64,000 nt of DNA from RUG563 sp045590215 (GTDB taxonomy: Bacteria; Bacillota; Clostridia; Christensenellales; Aristaeellaceae), in NCBI GenBank assembly GCA_045590215.1, contig JAZNQO010000026.1, forward strand, positions 186,001 through 250,000. Reading direction: 5' to 3'. The notes under the pieces are model-generated. The model saw nothing but the letters and a program-made list of their open reading frames with translations. It had not been told where the DNA came from and did not search any database. Made by a program: the position numbers and the translations under genes. This document shows, piece by piece, positions 50,666-58,147 of the stretch. Position 1 is the first letter of the stretch; each line of letters starts with the position of its first letter.

Positions 50666-50694
50666 ATTGTAACACATTCCAAAGCCGATTGCAA
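50666..50694 (-). promoter_or_regulatory. sigma-A promoter for rpmB
   Basis: Minus strand: TTGCAA (50694-50689), 17-base spacer, TACAAT (50671-50666). Confidence 0.75.
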
Positions 50695-50796
50695 GGGTTT
50701 TTTCACAAAATTAAACCCCTTTTCCATGCTTTTTTTCGTTATTTTTTGAATAATCGGCTGTTTCTTGTTTTTCTTCCCTTTTTCGTCATCTTGTGC

Positions 50797-50802
50797 TATA
50801 AT
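50797..50802 (+). promoter_or_regulatory. -10 box for SatA-like GNAT gene
   Basis: TATAAT at 50797-50802, with TTCCCT as a poor -35 candidate 17 bases upstream. Weak overall. Confidence 0.35.
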
Positions 50803-50832
50803 AATTTCAGAAATTCAAGGGAGCGTGTACCG

Positions 50833-51360
50833 ATGAAAATATGCGAGCTGCCACGGGAACAATTTGAGGGCTATGAACTGGTTTTCACATACGACAGCCG
50901 TGCTTATTACGACCTTCGGCTGCGTTCCACGGAAAACGTCTTTCAGGCGGAATTTGTGCGCACCCCCTGCCCCCTCATCCATAAGGAATTTACAGACGCC
51001 CTCTTCGCTCCCCACTGGGATGATCCAAGAGCATTCGGCCTGTGGGATGGGCCAAAGCTCCTTGGCGTGATGGAAATCACTCCGGAAAACTGGAACAATC
51101 GCCTGCGGGTCACCAATCTCTTTGTGCAGGACGGCTATCGCAGGAGGGGCTATGGCACCTTGCTCATGACCAAGGCCAGAGAGCTTGCCAAGTCCATGGG
51201 CTGCCGGGCACTGATTCTGGAAACCCAAAGCTGCAATGCCGCCGCCATCTCCTTCTATCTTTCCCAAGGCCTCTCCTTCATGGGTTTCAATGCCTGTGAA
51301 TACTCCAATCAGGATATTGAAAAGCACGAAGTTCGCATTGAGATGGGCTGCCTGCTTTGA
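50833..51360 (+). CDS. GNAT acetyltransferase, streptothricin acetyltransferase (SatA)-like
   Basis: 175 residues. The central and C-terminal blocks ITPENWNNRLRVTNLFVQDGYRRRGYG, ALILETQSCNAAAISFYLSQG and FNACEYSNQDIEKHEVRIEMG follow the pattern of streptothricin acetyltransferases (SatA / YyaR type). The family N-acetylates streptothricin on its beta-lysine chain. ATG at 50833 with GGGAG upstream. Whether this copy acts on streptothricin is not known. Confidence 0.75.
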   Translation: MKICELPREQFEGYELVFTYDSRAYYDLRLRSTENVFQAEFVRTPCPLIHKEFTDALFAPHWDDPRAFGLWDGPKLLGVMEITPENWNNRLRVTNLFVQDGYRRRGYGTLLMTKARELAKSMGCRALILETQSCNAAAISFYLSQGLSFMGFNACEYSNQDIEKHEVRIEMGCLL

Positions 51361-51371
51361 TATTTTTGTCC

Positions 51372-51402
51372 TAAGAAGTCTGCCAAACAGGCTTCTTTTT
51401 TT
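51372..51402 (+). terminator. rho-independent terminator
   Basis: AGAAGTCTG/CAGGCTTCT hairpin with a CCAAA loop and T7. Confidence 0.85.
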
Positions 51403-51517
51403 ATGTCCTTATAGCACATTGATAATATATAGTATTTTTTCGTACTCCACAGTGCATTTTTACTCATTTTTTGGCATAATATTCTTGTATCAACGCATTG
51501 AAAGGATGGATGATTCG

Positions 51518-51748
51518 ATGTATTTCCGTCGGATCCGTGATATGCGTGAGGATGCAGACCTGACCCAGTGCCAGATTGCCGAGTATCTCGGAATTGCCCA
51601 AACTGTGTACAGCCGCTATGAACGCGGCTATCAGACCATTCCCCTGCACCTGCTCATGCGTCTTGCGGATTACTATCGTGTATCCCTGGATTACCTTACC
51701 GGAAGAACGGATTGCAAAAACTGTAACACCAAAAAACAGAAGCCCTGA
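51518..51748 (+). CDS. small XRE-type helix-turn-helix regulator
   Basis: 76 residues. HTH with DADLTQCQIAEYLGIAQTVYSRYERGYQTIPLHLLMRLADYYRVSLDYLTGR, the typical Cro/C1 pattern. A short C-terminal tail DCKNCNTKKQKP has two cysteines in CKNC that might bind a metal. No partner toxin gene or phage gene is adjacent. I use the ATG at 51518; an in-frame ATG at 51506 lies within the ribosome-binding region. Confidence 0.8.
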   Translation: MYFRRIRDMREDADLTQCQIAEYLGIAQTVYSRYERGYQTIPLHLLMRLADYYRVSLDYLTGRTDCKNCNTKKQKP

Positions 51749-51804
51749 TGCCCCTCCGTTCCTTTTACACTGCAGTGAATCATCTACAACTTGATATATC
51801 AATA

Positions 51805-51850
51805 AAGAACAGGCTCTCCTCGGATTTTCCGTGACAAGCCTGTTCTTTTT
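51805..51850. terminator. bidirectional rho-independent terminator
   Basis: AGAACAGGCT (51806-51815)/AGCCTGTTCT (51837-51846) with T5 after it. Between the convergent XRE and cellulase genes. Confidence 0.85.
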
Positions 51851-51867
51851 GCTTTTTTCTGATTTTT

Positions 51868-53682
51868 TTATTTCCTAGGGCCATACCAGAAGGTCAGTTC
51901 GAGGGTTTTAATCCGGCTGACCTGCGGGTCATTCCGGTTGATGGGCGTTGCGGTAATGCTATCCAAATCCCCATGAAGCACCCTGGCATTGCCCTTTGGC
52001 ACCTGCGTCACCCATTCATTGAACAGGTTCACACGGGTACAGATCCTATTATCGGTTGTGGTATAGGGCAATCCGCTGAATTGATACACTTCGCCGTTAA
52101 TCTTACATTCCGTGATATCCACCACCCAGCCGGGATACAGTCGTTCCCCATTGGCAATTCCAAGGGCACCAAAGGCAACGGAAGACGCATACCCATTGCT
52201 TGTGCCGGTGAAATCCAAAGCCACTTTATAAGTACCTTCTCCATCAATGACAGCATCCGTTGCCACAATGCCGGGGCTGATGGTGTCCGGCTGATATTTA
52301 TCGCCAACACTGTAGGAAAGAGCCCAGCTGCCGTCATTCCACATAATCCATGCGACCGCCTGATCATCGCCCACTTCCATAATATCCGTTCGGAAAGATT
52401 TGGGTGCTTCCTGAAGTTGGGCATCCATCCGGGCTTTAGCGGCTTCCTGAACGGCGGTATATTCTCTCCCCGTTTCACTGGCAGCGTTTCTGCCCGCATA
52501 GAGCGAAGCCAAGCCTTCATCGCTCATTTTCAGGGTTCTGCGCACAAAGAAACCACTGCAATCCCACAGGCAGGAGGTATAATCATAATAATCACAATTG
52601 TCTAAAAAGCGTGTGTGATAATTAACAATATTATCTTTCATCACCCCATCGCTTCCGGGCAATGCGCCGTATTCGCCAATCACCACGCCATAGCCCTGCT
52701 TGGTGAATTGAGTCATCCGTGCCAAGGTTTTGTCCATGGCTTCATAATCCTTCTGCAAGCCCCATGCCGTTGCACTGGCAGCATTTTCTGCGCCGCAATA
52801 AGACCACGGATCATAATAGTGTACGGAAATGAGCAGCTTATTATCCGCCGTATCCGTGGGCATTTTGAAGCGGTTATCGCAGGTTTGCTCAATATTGGTG
52901 CCATATCCCGGAATCAGCAGGAAACGCTTTGCATTATTACCACCGGTTGCACGCACGGTATCCACAAACGCCTGATTTACTTCGTTGGCCAGCGCATACC
53001 GCTGATTATCCGACAAATAGGAAACCACAGAATCTTGACAATAGAGGGCAGAGTCTTCGTCAAACCGGGCACCGATTTCTTCGTTTGCCCCTTCAAAAAT
53101 CACATAATCGGAGTAGTCCTTGAAATATTTGGCAATCTGCTGCCACATGCCCTTGTAGGCTTCCATGGCAAGTGCTCTGGTATCGGCATTTTCAGAGCCA
53201 AACATGCCATACCAGCCGCCATCCCAATGGTCGTTGATGATGACGTACATATCCGCATTCCGGGCGTAATCCACAATTTCCTTCACCCTTGCCAGATAGC
53301 TTTCATCCAGCGTATAATCCCCTTGGGGCAAGTGGGAGGCGTTGGTCATCCACGCCACGGGAATACGCACTGTATCAAACCCGGCATCCTTCATGCCCTG
53401 CAGCATTTCCTGGGTTGTAACGGGCTGCCCCCAGCTGGTTTCATAAACGGCAGGGGCTACGCCCTTGTTGCCGCCAAGGCCGGGTTTTCTGTTGTCACAG
53501 GCTTCCATGGTGTTGCCAAGATTGGTACCATTGCCCATCAGTCTTGTCAATTCCACTGCTGTCAGCTCTTCCCGGATCACGCCGTCATCTGCGCTATCCG
53601 CCAAGCATGGCGAAACGGCCACACCGGTTATTGCCATCATCATAGACATCAATAAAATTCCTGTTTTCCATGTTTTTCCCAT
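51868..53682 (-). CDS. secreted GH5 cellulase/endoglucanase
   Basis: 604 residues. Signal peptide (MGKTWKTGILLMSMMMAITGVAVSPCLA), a GH5 catalytic domain (about 40-410) with TNLGNTMEA, FDTVRIPVAW, acid/base Glu201 in EGANEEIG, HYYDPW and nucleophile Glu337 in IGEYGA, then a C-terminal beta-sandwich domain (about 430-604) likely to bind carbohydrate. No dockerin or sortase signal. Start ATG at 53682. The promoter and a cre-like palindrome lie immediately upstream, so expression should fall when preferred sugars are present. Probably cuts beta-1,4-glucans outside the cell. Confidence 0.85.
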   Translation of the reverse strand: MGKTWKTGILLMSMMMAITGVAVSPCLADSADDGVIREELTAVELTRLMGNGTNLGNTMEACDNRKPGLGGNKGVAPAVYETSWGQPVTTQEMLQGMKDAGFDTVRIPVAWMTNASHLPQGDYTLDESYLARVKEIVDYARNADMYVIINDHWDGGWYGMFGSENADTRALAMEAYKGMWQQIAKYFKDYSDYVIFEGANEEIGARFDEDSALYCQDSVVSYLSDNQRYALANEVNQAFVDTVRATGGNNAKRFLLIPGYGTNIEQTCDNRFKMPTDTADNKLLISVHYYDPWSYCGAENAASATAWGLQKDYEAMDKTLARMTQFTKQGYGVVIGEYGALPGSDGVMKDNIVNYHTRFLDNCDYYDYTSCLWDCSGFFVRRTLKMSDEGLASLYAGRNAASETGREYTAVQEAAKARMDAQLQEAPKSFRTDIMEVGDDQAVAWIMWNDGSWALSYSVGDKYQPDTISPGIVATDAVIDGEGTYKVALDFTGTSNGYASSVAFGALGIANGERLYPGWVVDITECKINGEVYQFSGLPYTTTDNRICTRVNLFNEWVTQVPKGNARVLHGDLDSITATPINRNDPQVSRIKTLELTFWYGPRK

Positions 53683-53704
53683 GCTTATTCCATCCCTTCC
53701 AACG

Positions 53705-53720
53705 ATGCAAACGTTCACAT
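53705..53720. promoter_or_regulatory. cre site (CcpA operator) for GH5 cellulase
   Basis: ATGCAAACGTTCACAT, or ATGTGAACGTTTGCAT on the minus strand, matches WTGNNARCGNWWWCAW with one difference. It lies just downstream of the -10 box, a position typical for CcpA repression. Confidence 0.7.
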
Positions 53721-53726
53721 GTCTTT

Positions 53727-53755
53727 ATTATAACAATTTTTGTCTCATAACGCAA
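53727..53755 (-). promoter_or_regulatory. sigma-A promoter for GH5 cellulase
   Basis: Minus strand: TTGCGT (53755-53750), 17-base spacer, TATAAT (53732-53727). Confidence 0.7.
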
Positions 53756-53796
53756 CCGGTTTTTACATTTTTCTTTTCTTTGTACTTTCTTTTTGC

Positions 53797-53802
53797 TATA
53801 CT
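53797..53802 (+). promoter_or_regulatory. -10 box for RluA-type gene
   Basis: TATACT (53797-53802) with TTTTCT as a weak -35 element 17 bases upstream. Confidence 0.4.
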
Positions 53803-53833
53803 GTGATTATCAAACTGTAAAGGAAGATGGATT

Positions 53834-54424
53834 TTGCATCTGATTGAGGTTCGTGAGGATTTTGTCATTTTGGAAAAGCCTGTCGGGCTGGATGCAGAGC
53901 AGGAAGTGCCTGCCCAATTAAAAGAGGCCATCGGTGGCGATATTTTCCCCTTGCACCGTCTGGACAAAAATGTGGGCGGCGTGATGGTCTATGCACGGAA
54001 GAAGGCCGCTGCCGCTGCCCTTTCCAAATGTATTCAGGAAGGGCAGATGATTAAGGAATATGTGGCTCTGGTTCATGGAACGCCTCCGGAAGCAGGCGAC
54101 TGGACGGATCTTCTTTTGAAGGACGCAAAGAGAAACAAGGTTTTCGTGGTGAACCGCATGCGCGGCGGCGTGAAGAAAGCACGGCTTGACTATACGCTGC
54201 TGCGCTCCGAAAATGAAAAAAGCCTGGTGCGCATCCGGCTCTATACCGGCCGCAGCCATCAAATACGGGTGCAGTTTTCCAGCCGTGGCTATCCTCTTGT
54301 GGGGGATCATAAATACGGCTCCAAAGACCCTGCCACTTCCCCTTTCCTTTTCTCCTGCTGCATCACTTTCCCCTATCAGGGAAAGACCCATACCTATTCC
54401 CTCCTGCCCCCGTGGGCAAAATAA
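53834..54424 (+). CDS. RluA-family pseudouridine synthase (no S4 domain)
   Basis: 196 residues. Catalytic Asp in FPLHRLDKNVGGVMVYARKK, and IRLYTGRSHQIRVQFSSRGYPLVGDHKYG, which are the RluA signature blocks. The N-terminal S4 domain of RluD/RluB is absent, so it is the short form. Starts with TTG, nine to ten bases after AGGA. Its target uridine in rRNA or tRNA is unknown. Convergent with the 6S RNA gene; no terminator of its own. Confidence 0.85.
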   Translation: MHLIEVREDFVILEKPVGLDAEQEVPAQLKEAIGGDIFPLHRLDKNVGGVMVYARKKAAAAALSKCIQEGQMIKEYVALVHGTPPEAGDWTDLLLKDAKRNKVFVVNRMRGGVKKARLDYTLLRSENEKSLVRIRLYTGRSHQIRVQFSSRGYPLVGDHKYGSKDPATSPFLFSCCITFPYQGKTHTYSLLPPWAK

Positions 54425-54637
54425 AAGAACAACGCCCTCAAGACGTTGCTCTCCCCAAGATGCCGCTGCCCTCTATTTTTTCACCCGCTATGTAAAGCAG
54501 GCTGGTGCCCTGCGACGATTTTTTGCCTTCCCCTGGCATGCCTTGCGGCAAGGGGGCCTGACAGCTGACCGCACGACCCGGGCTCCATTTTATGAAATGT
54601 GGGTAAAAACAGAGAACTGGCGAACATCTCAGGAGCT
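54424..54637 (-). ncRNA. ssrS: 6S RNA
   Basis: On the minus strand a perfect consensus promoter is followed by a transcript that begins about 54637 with CTCCTGAGATGTTCGCCAG and has GGCAGCGGCATCTTGGGGAG near the 3' end. These two arms are the signature of 6S RNA (compare E. coli CUCUGAGAUGUUCGC and GCGGCGGCAUCUCGGAG) and pair to close the long irregular hairpin. A terminator hairpin follows (54430-54448). 6S RNA binds the housekeeping RNA polymerase holoenzyme. End points are approximate; about 190 bases without the terminator. Confidence 0.85.
54427..54448 (-). terminator. terminator of 6S RNA
   Basis: CAACGCC (54430-54436)/GACGTTG (54442-54448) with one G-T pair, followed on the minus strand by TTCTTTTATTTT. 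Confidence 0.75.
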
Positions 54638-54643
54638 GCTTTT

Positions 54644-54672
54644 ATTATACAGGACGCTGCCTTTCTTGTCAA
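54644..54672 (-). promoter_or_regulatory. perfect sigma-A promoter for 6S RNA
   Basis: Minus strand: TTGACA (54672-54667), 17-base spacer, TATAAT (54649-54644). The -35 box begins on the base next to the stop codon of the preceding nucleotidyltransferase gene. Confidence 0.9.
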
Positions 54673-56940
54673 TCAGATTTCCATATTCTTTTGCAGCGTT
54701 CTTTTAATTTCACGATCATAAAAATCACATAGTTCATTGGCCGCTTCCATGTTGGATGCCTCGCTGAAAATCCGAACGGAGGGGCGATGCTGATTGGGCA
54801 CAACTGTTGCATAGCCCGTTTCATGCTTGGCCTGCATGCCCCTTTTCAATGTGTAGGGCACATTGGCTGTTCGGCACAGGTCGTAAAGGATGCGTCCCTT
54901 TTCGTTTTCCCGGCAGTCCACATCCCTGCATACAACGTAAACCGGCGGCAAATCTGTCATCTTTTCCCAGATGCTCCCCTCTTTCATGCTCTCGCAAATG
55001 AGAAACAGAGCCGCCAGCCCATCCCCCATGGCCTGTTCCTGACGAAAGCAATTTTCGCTCTTGTCCATTTCGCAAAAATCCATCCACCCTCCGGCTGCCC
55101 TCGGCACATCCGGCATATCGTAAAGGCATCCCATTTTATCCGTTATCAGCTTCAGCCGCAGCATATCCAGCTGCGTTTTTTCTATTTCGCCCTTTTCATC
55201 AAATACTATCAGGCTTTTTCCATCCTCTGCCAATACAAAGCCTGTTTCATTTTCCCGAAGAGGACCCCTTTCCCCATGAACGATGCGCACCTGCCTTGCA
55301 TTCATTTCCTTCAGCCCCTCTGCCGCCAGAAGCAAAAGAGCCTTTTCCTTGCAAAAAACAGCAACAGGCGAAAAGAGGCTTTTTTCCTTTTCTCCTTGCA
55401 TCACATGGGCTAAATACAATGCCTCCGCCCCATCAAAATCCGTTATTCCGCCCTGCACAGCACTGATAATATGCCCCTCTCCTGCCAAGATCAATCCTTC
55501 CATTTTCCGTCTTTTATCATTGTCGATTTCTCTGCCGTCGCCGTCCAGGAAAATCAGATGATCCTCCGTTGCCAATACACCGCCATCCGCTTTCAGGGCA
55601 TGTACCATCTCCTGCAATATTCCCTGCGTCATAAAGCCGCCCTGTATCACCTGCACGCCGCTGCAGCATAATGTGCCGGCCACCACGGCTTGCTGCCCCG
55701 GCGCAGCAAGATGGCCGCAAATCACTTTTCTTGGATGCAAGGCTTTCACATACGCCTGCAAAAGGCGGCAGGCCGTGCCCGGCTTTTCGCAGGCTGCGCC
55801 TTCCTCATCCCACACACATAAATGATTATTTCCCGTTTCCACATTTTCGCCGCACACCGCCCCGGCAGGAATCCGCTGCCCCGGCCATATTTTCACCCCT
55901 GGCATCAGGCTGCTATGGGCTCCGGCTGCTGCTCCTTTGCCCAGCACACAACCGGCGGACAGCTGGCACAGGCTGCCAACGGATGCCCCGTCGCACAGGA
56001 TGCTTCCATTCATTCTCGCCTTGATGCCAACAGAAGCCTTATCCCAGATACAGCTGTCTTCCATCACTGTGCCTTTGCCGATGCGGCACTGCTCGCCGAT
56101 CACTGCATTTTTAATGATGCTGCCCCGTCCAATCACTGTGCCCTTGCCGATATAAAACTTTCCCTGTAAATGCACGTTTTCCTCAATCACAGCATCGGGA
56201 TGCACACCGCTTTCAAAATCTAATTTTACTTTTCCCTTCAACATATCCATCTGGGCCTCCAGATACGCCCCGGTATTGCCCACGTCGCACCAATAGCCCT
56301 CCATCTCATAGCCATACAGCCGCTCCTTGTTTTTCAAAAGCAGGGGGAATAAATCCTTCCCAAAGTCCACGGCTTCATGATCGTCAATAAAGTCAAGTAC
56401 TTCTCTTTCCAGAATATAGATTCCTGTATTCACAAGGTTTGAATAAACGCCGCTCCAGTCCGGCTTTTCCACAAAGCGGATGATGCGCCCGTCTTCCTCC
56501 GTCATCACAACGCCGTAGGGCAGCGGCACCGAAACCCGCTTCAACACCAGCGTTGCCAGAGCCTTTTTCTCTTTATGAAAGGCCATGGCCTTTGTCAGAT
56601 CGCAGTCCGTCAGCCCATCCCCGGATAAAACAAAAAACGTGTCTTTGATTTTATCTTCCGCCAGTTTGATGCTGCCTGCTGTTCCCAAAGGCTCCGTTTC
56701 CTCAAAATACTGCAGCCGCATTTTTTCCTTTTCGCCCCGGCCAAAGGCAGCGCGCACCTTTTTCGGCTGATACCAAAGCGTCACCCCCACATCTTCCACC
56801 CCATGCCTCTTCAGCAGCTGCATGGCATAGCTCATCAGTGGTTTCCCCATCACCGGCACCAACGGCTTGGGTAAATACATGGTCAAAGGGCGCAGACGAA
56901 CGCCCTCTCCGCCTGCCATGATGATTGCCCGGATATCCAT
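54673..56940 (-). CDS. nucleotidyltransferase fused to hexapeptide repeats and a degenerate phosphomannomutase-like domain
   Basis: 755 residues. N-terminal nucleotidyltransferase (GGEGVRLRPLT at 10-20, SGDG at 106-109, VEKPDW), a left-handed beta-helix of hexapeptide repeats (about 245-365), and a C-terminal phosphohexomutase-like part (about 400-755). In the mutase part the catalytic serine loop that normally reads ASHNP is TEDHL (459-462), while an acidic DGDG at 466-469 remains. It resembles the mannose-1-phosphate guanylyltransferase/phosphomannomutase-like fusions of Firmicutes and cyanobacteria. The nucleotide and sugar are not certain. Likely supplies a sugar nucleotide for surface glycans, possibly used by the PMT-type enzyme at 59093-63166. 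Confidence 0.8.
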   Translation of the reverse strand: MDIRAIIMAGGEGVRLRPLTMYLPKPLVPVMGKPLMSYAMQLLKRHGVEDVGVTLWYQPKKVRAAFGRGEKEKMRLQYFEETEPLGTAGSIKLAEDKIKDTFFVLSGDGLTDCDLTKAMAFHKEKKALATLVLKRVSVPLPYGVVMTEEDGRIIRFVEKPDWSGVYSNLVNTGIYILEREVLDFIDDHEAVDFGKDLFPLLLKNKERLYGYEMEGYWCDVGNTGAYLEAQMDMLKGKVKLDFESGVHPDAVIEENVHLQGKFYIGKGTVIGRGSIIKNAVIGEQCRIGKGTVMEDSCIWDKASVGIKARMNGSILCDGASVGSLCQLSAGCVLGKGAAAGAHSSLMPGVKIWPGQRIPAGAVCGENVETGNNHLCVWDEEGAACEKPGTACRLLQAYVKALHPRKVICGHLAAPGQQAVVAGTLCCSGVQVIQGGFMTQGILQEMVHALKADGGVLATEDHLIFLDGDGREIDNDKRRKMEGLILAGEGHIISAVQGGITDFDGAEALYLAHVMQGEKEKSLFSPVAVFCKEKALLLLAAEGLKEMNARQVRIVHGERGPLRENETGFVLAEDGKSLIVFDEKGEIEKTQLDMLRLKLITDKMGCLYDMPDVPRAAGGWMDFCEMDKSENCFRQEQAMGDGLAALFLICESMKEGSIWEKMTDLPPVYVVCRDVDCRENEKGRILYDLCRTANVPYTLKRGMQAKHETGYATVVPNQHRPSVRIFSEASNMEAANELCDFYDREIKRTLQKNMEI

Positions 56941-57056
56941 CTGAAAAATCGCTCCTTCACTTCTTTTTCCTTATCCTCTATTATGCGCTGCATCTTTTGG
57001 CAATATGCCCTTTCTCGCTTCTGGCAAAACGTTACAATTGTTTCACTTTTTTGCTC

Positions 57057-57200
57057 TTGCATTTTAATGAAAAAAGTGATATTACTTAAAGAGAATGCGT
57101 TTGCATTCCTATAATCCAGTTATTTCCATTTATGGAAATTCGCCGGGTTATATGCCCCATTTTTCAGTCAAATTAACGCTTTTATCGGCGTTTTTTGCAT
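57057..57200 (+). ncRNA. candidate small RNA or leader with own promoter and terminator
   Basis: TTGCAT (57057-57062), 17-base spacer, TATTAC (57080-57085), then about 110 bases containing hairpin ATTTCCA-TTTA-TGGAAAT (57122-57139) and a terminator AACGC-N8-GCGTT followed by T6 (57175-57196). The transcript would end 75 bases before rbgA. It matches no RNA family I recognise. Confidence 0.4.
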
Positions 57201-57224
57201 CCTATTTATCATGAAAATATCATT

Positions 57225-57254
57225 TTGCAGGGGGATTATCTCTCTCGCTATGCT
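57225..57254 (+). promoter_or_regulatory. possible promoter for rbgA operon
   Basis: TTGCAG (57225-57230), 18-base spacer, TATGCT (57249-57254), 20 bases before the rbgA start. Confidence 0.45.
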
Positions 57255-57274
57255 ATTTGGAAAAGAGCGTTCTA

Positions 57275-58147
57275 ATGAGTGAAATAACAGGAAAAGTAAT
57301 TCAATGGTATCCCGGCCATATGGCAAAGGCCAAAAGGCTGCTTTCCGAGCAATTGAACAGGGTGGATGTGGTGATTGAGCTTTGCGATGCCCGTCTGCCT
57401 TTTTCCAGCCGCAACCCCGATTTGATGCACCTTACCGAAGCCAAAGAAAAGGTGCTTATTTTGGGCAAGGCCGATTTGGCTAACCCTACCCTTACCAACG
57501 AATGGCTGCGCATCTTCCGCAAAGAAGGCATTTCCTGCACCGCCTTGGATATGAATAAACAGGCCAAGCAGGCTTTGTCCCTCATTGATAAAGCGGCCAA
57601 GGAAACGGTGGAGCGTGCTGCCCAACGGGGCATCCGCAAAACCGTCCGTGCCATGGTGGTTGGCGTTCCAAACGTGGGCAAATCCACCTTCATCAATCGC
57701 CTCCACGGTGGCAGCATTGCCAAAGTGGGCGATCGTCCGGGCGTTACCCGTTCCAATCAGTGGGTGAAAATCAGCCCCTATCTGGAGCTGATGGATAGCC
57801 CAGGCCTCTTGTGGCCTCGGCTTGACGATGTGGTGGCGGCCAAACGCCTTGCCTATATCGCCGCCATCCGGGATGAAGTGCTGGACACCGCCCATCTGGC
57901 CATTCAGCTTTTGGAAGATTTGAAAGTGATGGCGCCCAAGGCCATGCAGGAACGCTTCAAAATCAAGGATATGTCCCTCTGCGGCACGGATTTACTGGAC
58001 GCTGTCTGCAAAGGCCGTGGCTTTCTGATGAAGGGCGGCGTGATGGACTGGGAGCGTGCCTGTAAAATCGTGCTGGACGAGTTCCGGGGCGGCAAGCTTG
58101 GCCGCATCACGCTGGAAGCCCCTTTGCGGGAGGAAAGCCATGAATAA
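57275..58147 (+). CDS. rbgA: ribosome biogenesis GTPase RbgA (YlqF)
   Basis: Circularly permuted GTPase that helps late assembly of the 50S subunit. 290 residues. N-terminal WYPGHMAKA, G4 motif GKAD at 64-67 before G1 GVPNVGKS at 130-137 (the permutation), and G3 DSPG at 174-177. The ATG at 57275 follows GAG; a TTG start at 57257 is less likely. Overlaps rnhB by eight bases, the classic rbgA-rnhB arrangement. Confidence 0.93.
   Translation: MSEITGKVIQWYPGHMAKAKRLLSEQLNRVDVVIELCDARLPFSSRNPDLMHLTEAKEKVLILGKADLANPTLTNEWLRIFRKEGISCTALDMNKQAKQALSLIDKAAKETVERAAQRGIRKTVRAMVVGVPNVGKSTFINRLHGGSIAKVGDRPGVTRSNQWVKISPYLELMDSPGLLWPRLDDVVAAKRLAYIAAIRDEVLDTAHLAIQLLEDLKVMAPKAMQERFKIKDMSLCGTDLLDAVCKGRGFLMKGGVMDWERACKIVLDEFRGGKLGRITLEAPLREESHE

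Larger units (their letters stand above)
56941..57274. other. 334-base divergent intergenic region
   Basis: No convincing protein gene. It holds the start region of the nucleotidyltransferase gene, a possible small transcription unit (57057-57200, described separately), and a possible promoter TTGCAG (57225-57230) with an 18-base spacer and TATGCT (57249-57254) for rbgA. A 39-codon frame at 57095-57214 was not accepted because it reads through the terminator and has no ribosome-binding site at a proper distance. Confidence 0.5.

Noticed and set aside
51518..51748. XRE gene as antitoxin or phage repressor
   Set aside because: No toxin, integrase or other phage gene is adjacent; terminators isolate it on both sides.
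54425..54672. SRP RNA in the gap after the RluA-type gene
   Set aside because: The GGUC..GGAAGGAAGC loop of SRP RNA is missing, while both arms of 6S RNA are present.
57095..57214. 39-codon frame in the gap before rbgA
   Set aside because: It runs through a terminator hairpin, and the only purine-rich stretch (AAAGAGA) touches the ATG, too close to serve as a ribosome-binding site.
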